A DNA stretch of 64,000 nucleotides, taken from Hirundichthys speculiger. Lineage: Eukaryota; Chordata; Actinopteri; Beloniformes; Exocoetidae. This document shows, in pieces, positions 41,901 through 54,300 of this stretch (positions are counted from its first letter, which is position 1; every line of letters begins with the position of its first letter). The DNA lies in contig JAGFBZ010000817.1 of the NCBI GenBank assembly GCA_018398805.1, positions 310,001 to 374,000 of the forward strand, written 5' to 3'. The position numbers and the translations under genes were made by a program. The notes below the pieces were generated by a model. It was given only the letters and a program-made list of their open reading frames with translations, was not told where the DNA came from and made no database searches.

Positions 41901-44900
41901 CTCTTTTTCTGGAGCTCTCTGGCTTTTTTTCTCATGAGGGTTTCTCATGAGCAGTTATGTACATTTGTGAAACCTGAGAAGGTTTTAGGTGCTTTTGACT
42001 TGTGTCAGCACTACTGTGCTCCACTTATTTCTTGACTTACTTTCTTCCTGACATATCTGCATCTCTCTGTTTCTTACACCACATAGGCATTGGAGTTCCC
42101 ATCATGCTTGCATACGTCTATGGAGTGGTGCCCATATCCCTCTGCCGCAGCGGAGGTTGTGGTGTCTCAGCCGGGAATGGAAAAGGAGTACGCATAGAGT
42201 TCGACGATGAGAATGACATGAATGTTGGTGGTGGGGCAACTGCCACTGGTAGGTTTTACTGGTCTCTCCTAACCTGCACTACTCCCAGTACCCAAAAGCA
42301 ACTTTGTGTTTATGTCAATCAACACAATTTCTATTTTGTTAACTGATGCCAGTCCCTGTCTTAAATAAAATAAAAAAAATTAAAAGTTAATATTTTTAAA
42401 GATGCCAAGTATTCTTTCATGCATTTTCTTCCACAATGTGTTGTTCACAAGGAACATTTTATTAAATTTCAGATTTTCGGCTCAGCATGTATGTCTCTCC
42501 CTTTATCTCATCAGCTCATGTATAGTTGATTCATCTTGGACTGAGAGTTTCCTCATCTTTTGATTTAACCTCTCTTCAGATACTACATCCGTGGCAGACA
42601 CCAGAAACAACCCAAGTATAGGTGAGGGCAGTGTTGGGGGGATGACGGGCAGCCTGAGTGCCAGCGGCAGCCACATGGACCATCTGGGGGCAACCAGGGA
42701 CAACCTGAGTGAGACGGCCTCCACTATGGCCCTGGCTGGAGCCAGCATCACTGGCAGCCTTTCTGGCAGTGCCATGGTCAATTACCTGAACAGGTACCAG
42801 AACTTAAGTTGAATTTACTGTACGTGATGGATGTCGTGGTTGCTCTCCATCTGAATTTTCTTAATCTTCCTCCTCGTATGTTGTCAGGCTGGAGGTTCAG
42901 GCTGATGTGCAAAAGGAGCGCTGCAGTCTGAGCGGTGAGTCGGGCACGGTCAGCCTGGGTACGGTCAGCGACAATGCTAGCACCAAAGCGATGGCTGGAT
43001 CCATTCTTAATGCTTACATGACTCTTGACAGGTGAGCATCATTTTCATCCAGATACAGTAATTATAGAAGGTCTTAGGTTGTGTTTCTGTGCTTCTGTGT
43101 AGCTCAACATATCCATTACAAAATCCTTAATATGAAAGATCTGTTTATCAAGCATGTTTCCCATTTTTAGTCATGAAAAGAAATCAGTATTTGTAATTAG
43201 GGCTGGGCGATTTTATCGATTCTGCGATATATATCGATATTTTATTTCCCCAGGGAGTGTCGATATTTGAGCCGCGGGTATCGATATTCTAAGCTCCCTT
43301 CAAAACCCCCGTGTCCCGCACGGGAGCCATTAAGTCCTCCAGCCACTAGTGTCACTGTAGAGCATTTCTGAGAAGTTATCCAGAAGCAGCTTCTTACTCT
43401 TGCAGCTAGAGCTGAGCCAGTCAGGAGAATGGATGCTTAAAAGCATCCTTAAAAGCATGCTTAAAAGCAGATGTGTGGGAGCAGTTCGGTTTTAAAAAGA
43501 AAAAGAAAAACGAAGATTTAGACAAAAGTACGGCGGTTTGCAAGCTGTGTCACACAAACGTGAAGTACTCTGGAAATACCACCAACCTGCGAGGTGAGCC
43601 CACCTGAAACGTCACCACCTGAACAAGGTAATTGCTAACTGAGAGCTAACTGCTAAACCCAAGAAGTTGCGTCCCGATCCGAAACAAACCATGCTGGACA
43701 GTGACGGCGGTTGTTGCCACCAGTTTCCATCTACTTCACCTAGGTCGCAGAAAATTACAAGTCCATTCCCTACTTTATTTGTCAGAATTTGAGACCGTAT
43801 TCTGTGGTGGAAAACGCCGGCTTTAGGCGCATGGTGAACGCGATGGAGCCCTGCTATCCTATTGTCTTTTATTCATTTTGTCCAGCATTTGTAAGCTGCC
43901 TGTCAGCCATATGTGTAATTGATGCTTTCAGTTCAATTAATTCAAACAAAGTCATTGGAACACTCACAAGATGTCAACAAAATCACTTTGTCCCATTAAA
44001 ATCTTTCAGAAAATGATGTAAATGTATTGTAAGTTGAATATCGATATATATCGTATTGTGTGCCAAATATATCGTATCGTATCGCGAGATTAGTGTATCG
44101 CTATAGGCCTATTTGTAATGGAACTATTACTTCAGATTATAATGTCAGTCCTCTGAGGTAGACTTATTACACATTTACACAAGAATACACATTCTATTCT
44201 ATTCTAACTTTATGAATCACTGTGATGTTTTTTTCTCTTTCCTGCCTCCCGTTTTCCAGAGATGGAAACAGTATGGAAGTTCAAGTTGACATTGAATCCA
44301 AACCTGACAAACAGCGGCATCACAGTGGCAGCAGCAGCGTGGATGACAGCAGCCAGGTTGGCCGCTGTGGTTGGACCTGCCCCTCCAGTGGCTGCACCTC
44401 AGAAGGCAAGGGAACTTCCACTAAGTGGACCAAAGAGGGGTCCTGCCCCTGCTCTTCCAACCTGACAAGCAAAAAGAGCAAAGGCAAGCTGCGCAAGAAA
44501 GGAGGTGGAGGAACCAGAATCAACGAAACCCGTGAGGACATGGATGCTCAGCTCTTAGAGCAGCGCAGCACCAATTCCTCAGAGTATGACTCTCCTTCAC
44601 TGAGTGGCAGCCTGCCGTCTGTGGCTGACTCCCACTCTAGCCATTTTTCTGAGTTTAGCTCATCAGATCTGGAAAGCATGAAGACGTCTTGTAGCCACGG
44701 CTCTAGTGGAGGCGACTACCACATGCGCTTTGCCACCGTCAGCCCCTTACCTGAGGTAGAGAATGACCGTTTGGAGATGTGCCCCACTACTTCGTCCTCC
44801 TCCCAGGGACAAAGAGCTGTGATCACTCCTCACTCTCCCACCTCCAATGCCTCCTCCCTGAGTAATGGTGCAGAGCCATCCTCTGTCTGCTTCATCACAG

Positions 44901-45037
44901 AGGAGAATGTCAACCTGGTGTGCCCTGCTGAGCTGGACTCTCACAGCAACACCGGAGAGCTGCTAAAAGAAACCAACAACAATCACCACCAACTACAACC
45001 GCAGTTCAAGAATTCCTTTATTCAGACAGATATATAA
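35919..45037 (+). CDS. rnf19a: RBR-type E3 ubiquitin ligase RNF19A (dorfin)
   Basis: RNF19A is a membrane-anchored RING-between-RING ligase that passes ubiquitin through a RING2 cysteine thioester. Exons: 35919-36622, 38465-38673, 39107-39251, 39456-39618, 41759-41873, 42087-42248, 42580-42793, 42888-43031 and 44260-45037, giving 878 codons with stop (human 838 aa). The start MSIQGQRQ is the first in-frame ATG after the acceptors; MGSDRDLQS 16 codons later is an alternative. Order: basic N-terminus (KKAPKKRR), RING1 from about Cys142 ([10 protein letters not shown]), IBR with [18 protein letters not shown]2 with [20 protein letters not shown], where Cys326 is the expected catalytic residue. 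Two hydrophobic segments follow ([40 protein letters not shown]), then a long Ser-rich tail with [11 protein letters not shown] and [21 protein letters not shown] Ser/Ala/Gly insert precedes RING1. Introns carry several transposons. Confidence 0.97.
37290..37500. repeat. partial copy of the 37633-38111 element
   Basis: AACTTG, AACTGAAA, CAGTGCAGTAGTTTTCCAGTA and GCTTAGTTAAATCCAAGTGG parallel the right half of the adjacent element. It is diverged and lacks a clear left terminus. Confidence 0.55.
37633..38111. mobile_element. Tc1/mariner-type MITE in rnf19a intron
   Basis: The left end CACTGCCTGGCCAAAAAAAG and right end TTTTTTTGGCCAGACAGTG form a terminal inverted repeat with one mismatch in the first 20 bp. 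The interior (for example TTTCGTTGGACTGCCTTTAG) is typical of small fish Tc1-like elements. No transposase. A TA flank is visible on the left only. Confidence 0.7.
39988..40560. repeat. TA-rich microsatellite then GC-rich block in rnf19a intron
   Basis: A TATATACACACATATATA run (about 40002-40036) is followed by a block beginning ACAGTGGACTTAAAGTATTC. The block has CpG-dense stretches (40330-40460) unlike the rest of the intron. It may be a DNA transposon whose other end I could not place. Confidence 0.4.
43198..44111 (+). mobile_element. hAT element with BED-finger and transposase fragments
   Basis: Starts TAGGGCTGGGCGATTTTATC and ends CGCTATAGGCCTA. It is flanked by TTTGTAAT at 43190-43197 and 44112-44119. 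The plus-strand frame at about 43467-43600 reads [36 protein letters not shown]: a BED zinc finger lacking its final His pair, then stops. A second piece, [20 protein letters not shown] (43789 on), is the conserved segment after the finger. The catalytic core is deleted. Lies in the last rnf19a intron. Confidence 0.88.
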
Positions 45038-46960
45038 ATCCTCAATACCCTAAGTGCTGCAGACATAGTTTTTATTTAACATGCTATCTTCCTCTAAGCT
45101 GTCACTGCTTACAGATTAATCAGCATTTTTGGTTATTGTCTGGTAAAGAAGGCAGTATTTTGGGGGTTGTTTGTATTCCATAAAAGGCAGAACTGATCAT
45201 TCTGAAGCTTCTAAAATGCAACCCTTAGAGAAATGTTAGTGTTTGTCCCTGTGAGGCCCATTGACTACTGACACATTCTTGACACATTTGCCACTTATAA
45301 CAGAAGGTAGCCCACGGATTAGGCTGCTGCTATGGATATAAAACCACTGCGCCAGTTATATTAGTATTTGAATTTTACTTTGACATAAATGCAACAGCAC
45401 ACAGCAATTTAAACCTTTTGACTTTCCAGAGGCAAACTCAAACAGGGACTAGGCAATATGACTCACCATTTCCTTAATTTTAATTTTTCAAAAATATAGT
45501 AGTAACAGGGGAACCTCTGTATTCTAGTATATATTTATTTTTTTCCTTCTTGGATTTGTTTGTTTGAAACAAACTGTTGTGTATAAGTTTGAAACCTGGT
45601 CTCAGTGCTAAAATAATTCAGAACAAAAATTGATCTAAACAAAACTGAAAATCTCTATAGATGGATACATGCATCACTGTAGTCCACGTGCATATGGTGC
45701 TCAACATCTCTATTGCAGCTTGGTAAATACTGAGTTTATACCTGTAGCTTCAAACGGTCTGTTATTTTAGTGCTAAGATTACTTAAAAAGCCTGTTCAGA
45801 ATTTAGCTCTGTGAAATCTTGCTCTCATATCTTGAATGCGAAGGGTGACAGTGGATCTAAGAACAGGTTTCTGGAAGGCCATAGTTGTTGATATGATGCT
45901 AAAATTCCTAAAATTAAATATGGAGCTGGTCAATTCTGTGTAACTGTTCGAAGACGGTGTTTTTTTTCTTTGGCGTCCTGTTCAAGGGTGATTTAATAAG
46001 GGTTATGGTTTTGCCTCACTACGACGGGGCTTTGTTATTGTTAACTCATGGTGCCTTCAAGAAGCTGTTTTTGTTTGTCTCTCCACTGTACAAACGACAA
46101 CACGGTGAACTCATTAAAGATAGCAAAATGTTTGTCTGTTAGAGGGTTGCTTATTCTCATGCAGAACATACTGTGGTAGTTATGGTAAATGAAGACTTCT
46201 CAACTGCCTACCAAAGACAACGCTCAGGCTCTTGTTAAATCTTAATACTGTTCAGTCGTCAGCTGTAGACAGAATTGTGCCTCCTTTTTACTCCGTGGGG
46301 ATGAATGAAGACGAGACCCAGAAGTACACAGACATGCAGACTGCTGTTTCATACATGCTTCGTGAATAACCCAGGCTGCACAACGGCCCAAGGCACCTGC
46401 ACTGTTATCTTTAATTTATATTGCATTAATGTTATGCAGTGGTTAATCGGAATTGTTAGTTTATTGGGGTTTACCTTTCCAACAGATCCCTCCCCCTCCC
46501 CCTCCCCCCCGCTTTCCTGAATGTGATGCCAAACAGTGCTGCCAAACAGACTTGAAGCCAGTCTTTTTTTTTTTTTCTTCAGTGTTTGCTTACACCTGTG
46601 TTTACTGCTCTGTGGTCCTCTAAGGCCACAGAGTTGGCTCAGGTGAATCTCTACCAGCAATTGTTTTTGTTTTTTTTTTTTTTTTTTTTTACCTCGGTCT
46701 GTTACTGAATGAACACTTAGTTTGGCTCTGTGGATAAAGCCTCATGCTGCAGCTCTCCCTGTATGTAAGCAGAATTTTATTTTGTTGTTCTTTTGTTCTG
46801 CTTCCCGGCTTCATCGAAACTCCATTTTATTGGGTTTGAATTTCTACACTACTGTCAGATTTAATTTGTTTAAAAAAGCATTTGTACATTTGTTTGATAA
46901 TTTGCTTTATAATATGCATTTACATGCATATCATAAAAATAAAAAAAGAACATGAAATGC
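45038..46960 (+). other. rnf19a 3' UTR
   Basis: Non-coding sequence from the stop codon to AATAAA at about 46938-46943, giving roughly 1.9 kb. Contains a CCCTCCCCCTCC tract near 46487-46508 and T runs at 46564 and 46670-46690. Confidence 0.65.
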
Positions 46961-47054
46961 CCCTTTTTTTTCAGGTAATACACATTCTCTACTTGAGGTA
47001 TTTGATTCTTAAATGAATATATAATTGTTACAAAAATTCAAACACTTAACCCAT

Positions 47055-48374
47055 TTTTCCACTTTATTGAATAGGCCTGAATACTGTACACATTTTTAAA
47101 CAACTCTATTGAAATATACAGTTAAAACCACAGTGAAGAAAAACTACAGAAGAATGTTGCTTCTTGCTCCCAGTTTGCCTCCCTGAACTGAACCCAGTAC
47201 ATTCATGAAAAAAAGAAAAAAAAAAAAAATTAAAACGAGTTTGGATTCAAGCAATCTGCCATTTTGATTTTTGGAATTTTCAGTATTTAATCACTTTACA
47301 AGTACACTATGACTTGAAATGTTTTTTGCCTGTCCAGATATTCATGGGTATGATTTAGGTTGCAGATATTCAGATGATTTAACAATTTGAATAAAGCTAC
47401 AGAGTTTGACACATCCACTCTGTACAGATACTGTAAGGAGTATCCGTACTCACTAAACTAGAAGTGGATCCATCAACTTCAAACGGAATGCAAACATCTC
47501 ATGAAGATGCTGCTTCGTCCAAGTTGTAACTGCTGTGAAGACAACTGCTCTGGATGATTAAACATGTGGAATTAATTTGTCTTTCAGCTCCCTTAAGGTA
47601 GGCTTTTACATTCAAGCTTTTTGCATAGCTATAGATGGAAGACAACAGAGTATTTCTTCCTACATTCTCAGATGCCAGCCAAGCACATACTGCACTGATG
47701 TCATTCTCCACAGAAGAGCAACAGCACATCATTCAGGTCTAAGTCTTCCACACAGATGATACAGAACATGTGGCCTCAATAAAACTTCATTTTGTTGGTC
47801 TTATGGTAAATAACATCTTGGTTAAGTTGGTGGCAAATGCTCCGTTAGGCTCTCTTAATGGGTAACAATGTACATGCACTGAATACTGTATCTTTAAACC
47901 TGGCTGGTGGTTGAAATACTTTTTTTTTTTCTCTCTAAATCAAATACTGATGTCAAAATCATTGTTCAGGGGCAACATTGAGAACAGTTCTGGGAACCCA
48001 AGCCTGTCCCGAGCAAAACCAACTGTCAGCATTACAGAACATTGCACATAGAACCCTATTTCTCAATAGACTAAAGTGAAATGTACATGTGTCCCACAAT
48101 CCCACTTTTGTACAATTAAAACAATCAGTCCTTATACAAAAGTAAATCTGCATAGCAAAATGTCCTGGAGTGAAAAATAGATTTGTTATGCAATCACACA
48201 AACATACAGGGATCATTTACAGCTGAGATGAATAGAGTGGCCCTAAATCAGTCACAAGGAATAGCTGAGAGGACGTTCTGTAGGTTCTTGCCTTTGTGTA
48301 CTCTCTTCTTGTGCAGTGTTTTGCATAGATCCAAGAGTAGAGCAACAGCAGCTCATGCAACAGGGGGAGGAGGG
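47055..48374 (-). other. spag1 3' UTR
   Basis: On the minus strand this follows the spag1 stop codon. The plus-strand TTTATT at about 47060-47065 is an AATAAA poly(A) signal for the minus strand. It lies about 120 bp from the rnf19a signal, so the two genes would end tail to tail. Confidence 0.55.
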
Positions 48375-51300
48375 TCAGATGTACTTGTTGGCCAAATTCT
48401 GAACATCGTTCTTGGTGAACTCTGAGCTCTCCACAGCTGAGAGATGCTCAAACAGCTGAGTCATGTGGTGACGTTCGTCCTTTTCTAGCATCATGAGTAC
48501 AACCTGCAAACAGAATGTCATTACTAAAACCTCAAGTCTAGACACAGATGTTGCTTCAACAAAACATAATCATGTATAAGATCTTAGGGAAAAAAAAGTT
48601 TTTGTTTTTTGGCTTAGGTAACAAAGCCATATTTGAATATAAAACCAATCTTACCGAGAACCTGTCAGCAGTGTGCAAATGATTGAGGTGTTGGTAGACC
48701 AAATTGGGATCTTTCTCAAGTAAATGTGAGTCGAGCGCTTGCATGATGAAGCTGATGGTGTGTCCATCCAGCTGAGTGCTAAGATACTGGGGAAGACTCT
48801 GCGGTGCTGTGGAGGCCAGCAACTCAGCGCAGGCCGCTGTGTTTCCGCTGCAGCGAGCTGCATTCAAAGACTGGCCAAAGTCATAGGTGCTGGTTGGCTG
48901 GAGGTTGATGGCAGCAGCTCCACTGCAGCTGCTGGTGGAGTTATGAACAGCTTTCATGTCCTCATCATCATCAACCTGAGATAAGAGATTGACAAGCAAC
49001 AGTTATTTATTATAGTTTGTAAAAATAAAGTGTTAGCTGCAGTTTGTGTGCATTTTTAGGTCATGGTGTTATGAGGCTGACCTGTTGAGGCTTAAAGTTA
49101 GTATATATAAATTGCCTACCTGAACTGATAACTCAAGAGTAATTCCATGACATTACAAACCAGGGCTATTCCACATGAGCACCTCATGGGATACTTGTGA
49201 TGCCCCCCCACCCTACGCAGACACTCCGGTGCACCTATCCGAAATTGTAGGTCGACGCAGACAGTGCCGCAGAGAGGAGAGAAAGGAGGCCTCTGATTGG
49301 TCAATTCTACAGCCGCATAGAAAAGAGCGCGTCATTGAACAAATGAGGAAGTACCCACATCTGTACGATTTTCGTTCTCCTCACTACAAAGACAGCACAT
49401 ATTCTAGTAATTCATGGAGGGAGAGTGCGATGAATGTGGGTCTGGATACAGCCGAGACGGTGAGGAAGTGGAAAAACGCAAGAGATTAGTTTAGTAAGTT
49501 TAGCTAGTTCGTGGTTGTCCCTCTTGCGTTGTGGCGTGGAATAACACAGCGGAGACTACGCGTCAAAATTGAGTATAAATCAAAAGTGACTGCGGCATCT
49601 CTGTGACAAGTTGACAGCGACACATTGCCGCGAGAGTATACACGGCCTTTTACTATTAGTCAAATACAATGTCAGATAAAAAAACAGCATTTATTCCCCT
49701 CTCTTTAACTAGGTTAGTCCCACAGAAATCAAAGATTTCTTTTACAAGGGAGACCTGGGCCTCCAAGGGCAACGTAAAAACAAACAGCCACACACATTCT
49801 TATGGGCAATTTATGGTCACTAATTAACCTGACATGCATGTTTGTTTTTTTGGTCACAAATGGAAAAAGGGACAGGAAAGTGGGCAAGACACCTCGTAAA
49901 GAGTCGCGGGCAAGTAGCCGAACCTGCGATCACCGTAGGAGGGACGCAGCCTCCGTACATGGGCTTCATGCTCAAACCACTGGAGTATGGAGCGGCTGAA
50001 CATGTTATGCTATTGGAAGGAAGCCAGATGACCTGGAGAAAACCCACGCAAGCACGAGGAGGACATGCACACAGAAAACATCCTGCCAGGATCTAAACCA
50101 CGAACCTTCTTGCCGTGAGGTAACAGTGCAAACCACCAAGCCACTGCTCCGCAGTGCCTCCGGTGAGACAACTTGTTCATTGACAAGAATGGCTGCAATT
50201 AAGCACGGCTCTTTCACAAAAGTTCAGCACGGTGCCCCGTGAATGTTGCAAATCTTTCCGACCAGTCGCTTTGCCAAAAGCCAGATCACACGAAGAGTGC
50301 TGACATCTGCTGGTCATTCAACTTACAGCAGTCCTACTGTGACAGCTGCATATCGTGGATATATATACTTTTTCTTTTTCCTCTCACCCACCCGGGTAGT
50401 GTTGTCTCCTTCAATCTCAGGCCCTCTACCAGAGGTCTTGAGGCCTGAGGGTTCTGTGCAGGATCTTAGCCGTTCTCAGCAACGTGCTCTTCTGGACTTA
50501 GGTCTCAGGGATTGTTCCTGGTAACTGCTGGAGCCACCACTCCAGCTTGGGGGTTGCAGCTCCCAGTGCCCCGATCACTATTGGCACTATTGCTGCCTTC
50601 ACACTCCACATCATTTTCAGCTCTTTCTTCAGTCCTTGGTATTTCTCAAGCTTTTTATGTTCCTTCCTCCTGATGTTGCCTTTGCTTGGGATGGCCACAT
50701 CCACCACCACTTCTGTCCTCTGATGTTTATCCATTACTATTTTGTCAGGCTGATGAGCCATCAACAGTTTGTCAGTTTGGATCTGGAAGTCTCACAAGAT
50801 CTTGAGCTGCTCGTTCTCAATCACCTTTGGGGGTGTCTCCCATCTTGACCCTGGGACCTCCAGTCCATACTCGGCACAGATGTTCCTATGTACGGTATTT
50901 TCTGGACTATAAGCCGCTACTTTTGTCCCACGCTTTAAACCACGAGGCTTATACAGAGATGCGGCTTTTCTATGAATTTTTCTTCAGCCCTCAGGGGGCG
51001 CTCTAGCAGGAAGTGCAAAAATCAAAAAACAAAGCAAGTAGTTAAAAGCTATTCTGTTTTTGTTAAGTAGCCTATGTTGGCTATGCTACTCTACATTCAT
51101 TTTGTGAGCATCAATACCTATTCTTAATGGACAAACTGATTAATCCAGGTGTGTCTGACCATTGTGGCTACTAAGAAACACCTGGATTTATGAATTTGTC
51201 CAGTTGTTGGTTCCCCAACAGATTTCAGGGTTCTGAGCGGACCCGCCACGGAGGTAAGGTTTTAATTGCTGATGTGGACTGGACACAGCGTGGAGCCAGC

Positions 51301-54300
51301 AGGTCCGCGATCCGGCTCCAAAGCAGATCCGGCACTGAGTGCAAGTGGACCCCGATACAGGTCCGCCATGATCAGTGCCTCTGTGCTGTCTTTCAGTCCA
51401 GCTTTTTCCAACCATTGGCATGTTTTTCTGATGTCAGCCACTTCTTCAATTTGGCGGTGGTACATGCTATGCAGAGGCTTATCCGTCTATGATAACCCCT
51501 CTGGTTTCTCCTCCATGCTGGGTTTCAGTTCCCTGAGGCATTCACTCACCGGGTCATCAATGGGGGGCATCTTCTTGATGTATTCCTGGAGGCCTGCTGT
51601 TTGCTCCTGGATAGTAGCTCTGATGCTCAATAGTCCTTGCTGCCCCCTCAGCCTTTGTAAGGAGTTTCCTTGTCTTAACATCGGCAGCTTGCTCTTACTG
51701 TGGCCAGGATATTATACCAGCGGGGTACCTGATTACTGGTAGGGCAGAGGTGTTGATTGTCTGGATTTTGTGTTTCCCATTCAGCTGACTCTTCAGGACC
51801 TGCCTCTACCTCTGTTGGTTGATAATCTGACTGAGGGGGTTCAGGCCTATGCAGAACAGCAGGGGGGACAGGACATCTCCTTGGTATATACCACATTTGA
51901 TGCTCACTTGTGCCACAGGGTTTGATTTCACCTCCAGAGTTGTCTTCCACAGTCTCATTGAGTTCTGGATGAAGGCAGTCAGTGTCCTGTTGACTTTATA
52001 CAGCTTCAAGCACTCCAGTATCCATGTGTGTGGCACTGAGTCACAGGCTTTCTTGTAACCAATCCAAGGAGCGGACAGGTTGGTGCTTTTGGACTTGGGC
52101 GACTGCACTGTTGACCAGTAGGTGATGCTTGGCCCCTCTGGTGTTACTGCCAAGTCCCTTCTGTGCCTACTCTGTGCCTACTCACCTTTACTGCTATGAT
52201 GCCTGATAGGAGCTTCCATGTGGTGCTGGGGCAGGTTATAGGCTGGTAGTTGGATGGTATTGTTCCTTTCTGGGGGTCTTTCATGATGAGGACTGTCCGA
52301 CCTTGGGTCAGCCATTCTGGGTGGGTCCCTGAGCTTAGCAGCTGGTTCATTTGTGCTGCCATGTGTTCATAGGGTGCAGTTATCTCCTTGAGCCAGTAGG
52401 TGTGTATCATGTCAGGCCCTGGTGCTGCCCAGCTCTTCACTTTTGACACTCTTTTCTGGATGTCTGCCACTGTGATGGCTACTGGGTCCTGATCTGGGAG
52501 GTTACTGTGTTCCACTTGTTTATCTACCAGCCACTGGGCATTGGTGTTATGTGTCGCCTCTTTCTCCCACATGTTCTTCCAGTATTGCTTCATTTCAGCC
52601 ATGGGTGGGGCTGCTGCCACCTTACTGCCCTGCCACTGAGAGTAGACCTTGGAAGGGTTGTTGGAGAACATCCTGTTTATTCTCCTGGTCTTTACTTCTC
52701 TGGTGTATCTCTTGAGGCAGGTGGCTAGGTGGACAGTTGTGAGCCTTTGTTTGGCAGTTTCCAGTGCCTCTGCTGCAGACATCTTGCTGTATCTAGTGGG
52801 CAACTGTTTCCGGATACACACAACCTTCTGCACCTCTGATAGTAGGCTAATTTCTCGCCAGGTAGCTGCAATTTTTGCCTCTATCTGTCTTTTCCACAGA
52901 GGGTGCTCCTGCTCCTTCCAGGCCAGTATTGCTGTTCTTCTTGTAGCCCAGCGTCTCCAGGACTACTGTTGCTGCTGCGTATATCAGCCGATTGGTCTTT
53001 GTGATGGTGTGAGTAGGGACAGTGCGTAGTGTTGCGTTCATATCCTCCAGTAGAGAGTCGGGTGGTACTCTGTTTAGCTTTGGCAAGTAGGAGGTAGTCG
53101 AGTTCCCCCAGAACTTCATGATTCTCTCAGGTCAGCTGCCCTTGTGTTAATGATGGGTATGGTTATTGGGGCGTGGTACCCAGTCTCACTGTGGGGGAGG
53201 AATAGCGAAATCCCCCCACTCACCTGGCGTCCTGGCTACCCCTTGCCGTAGCATTTTTGGACCGCGCTTATCTCTAGCTGTGATTTCAGCTTTCTGTTGC
53301 GGATATTATTACACTGAGCAAGTAGTTGTTTCTTTGTCAGTGTGGATGTGGGGTTTCAAAGAATCCATTCCTCCCACATTCTCTGCATGTATCCCCTCTC
53401 TCTAGGGTTGTTGGTGAAATAGCACTCCCCTAGCACCATGTTCTCTGCTCAGAGCATATGTTCCCAAACTGCTGATATTTATCACCTGCTCACTGGATCC
53501 ATAATGTGCTGTCAATCTCCTGCCCGTGACGATCCTCTGAATTACCTGAGATCCAGGTCACGCAAAATACTTTCTGTATTTCCCGCATCTTTTCAACAAC
53601 TCGAATCACAAAAAAAGGCAGTCACTTGATTTCAAAGAAGCAGGGCTTCATTTGTCTCTGGTCACGTGATATTCTGAAGAATGACACGGGTCTCCACATG
53701 GGCTTCATTTGGACACGCCCCCTTTGCTCGACACATGCATCGGGGCTTTAGTGTCAGACTAACATAACTAGATCTGCATCATGCGGGACTTGCACTGTAT
53801 TGGTTACAGTCCTAAACCAATCACATACATCACTGCCAGTTACGTGCCACAGCGACAAACACAACTTTAAGATGCTCCTGTTTGAACTGAATCTCATCTA
53901 AAGAGAGCAGGGCTGATCCAAGTGCCATCATCCCTACTTCTGGGTTGATCCCAATCAGGAAGTCGATTCTATTGCAGTACCTCAGCTGACCACTGCAGAG
54001 CAAATACCCATTGACCTCCATGTTAAAATGCCCAAGTTTGCAGTAGAAATATTTTTTGGACCACATTAGGTAAAACTATATAATGCAATAACACTCATGA
54101 GAGCCAACCAGTCAAATGGCTGGACAGCATTTGACTGACAAGCAGTCAGTGGTAAGAGATAGATGACCTGTGACTGGTGGGTCCCAGGAGAGCTTTTCTA
54201 TTCGTTGTTGAAACTCTGCACTCGCTTTATGTACTAGCACTTGAAATGAGGATGTTTGGACAGATTTGATCAGAAAGTAATATTAATTATCATCCTTGGT

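Larger units (their letters stand above)
50400..53430 (-). mobile_element. decayed LINE with restriction-like endonuclease (R2-superclade, Rex6/R4-like)
   Basis: The minus strand encodes, in order, GYMQRMWEEWIL then NPTSTLTKKQLLAQC split by a TGA (53370-53290); an N-terminal segment at 53119-52847; and a reverse transcriptase region (52833-51806) with AAPGPDMIHTYWLKEI, SNYQPITCPSTTWKLLSGII, WIGYKKACDSVPHTWI and GIYQGDVLSPLLFCIGLNPL. In WIGYKKACDS the usual first catalytic Asp is Gly. After this come YHRQIEEVADIRKTCQWLEK and a C-terminal restriction-like nuclease (50764-50498) with PDKIVMDK and VVVDVAIPSKGNIRRKEHKK. Frameshifts, stops and an insertion at about 50893-51370 show it is dead. It lies in sense orientation within a spag1 intron. 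Exact clade is uncertain. Confidence 0.85.
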
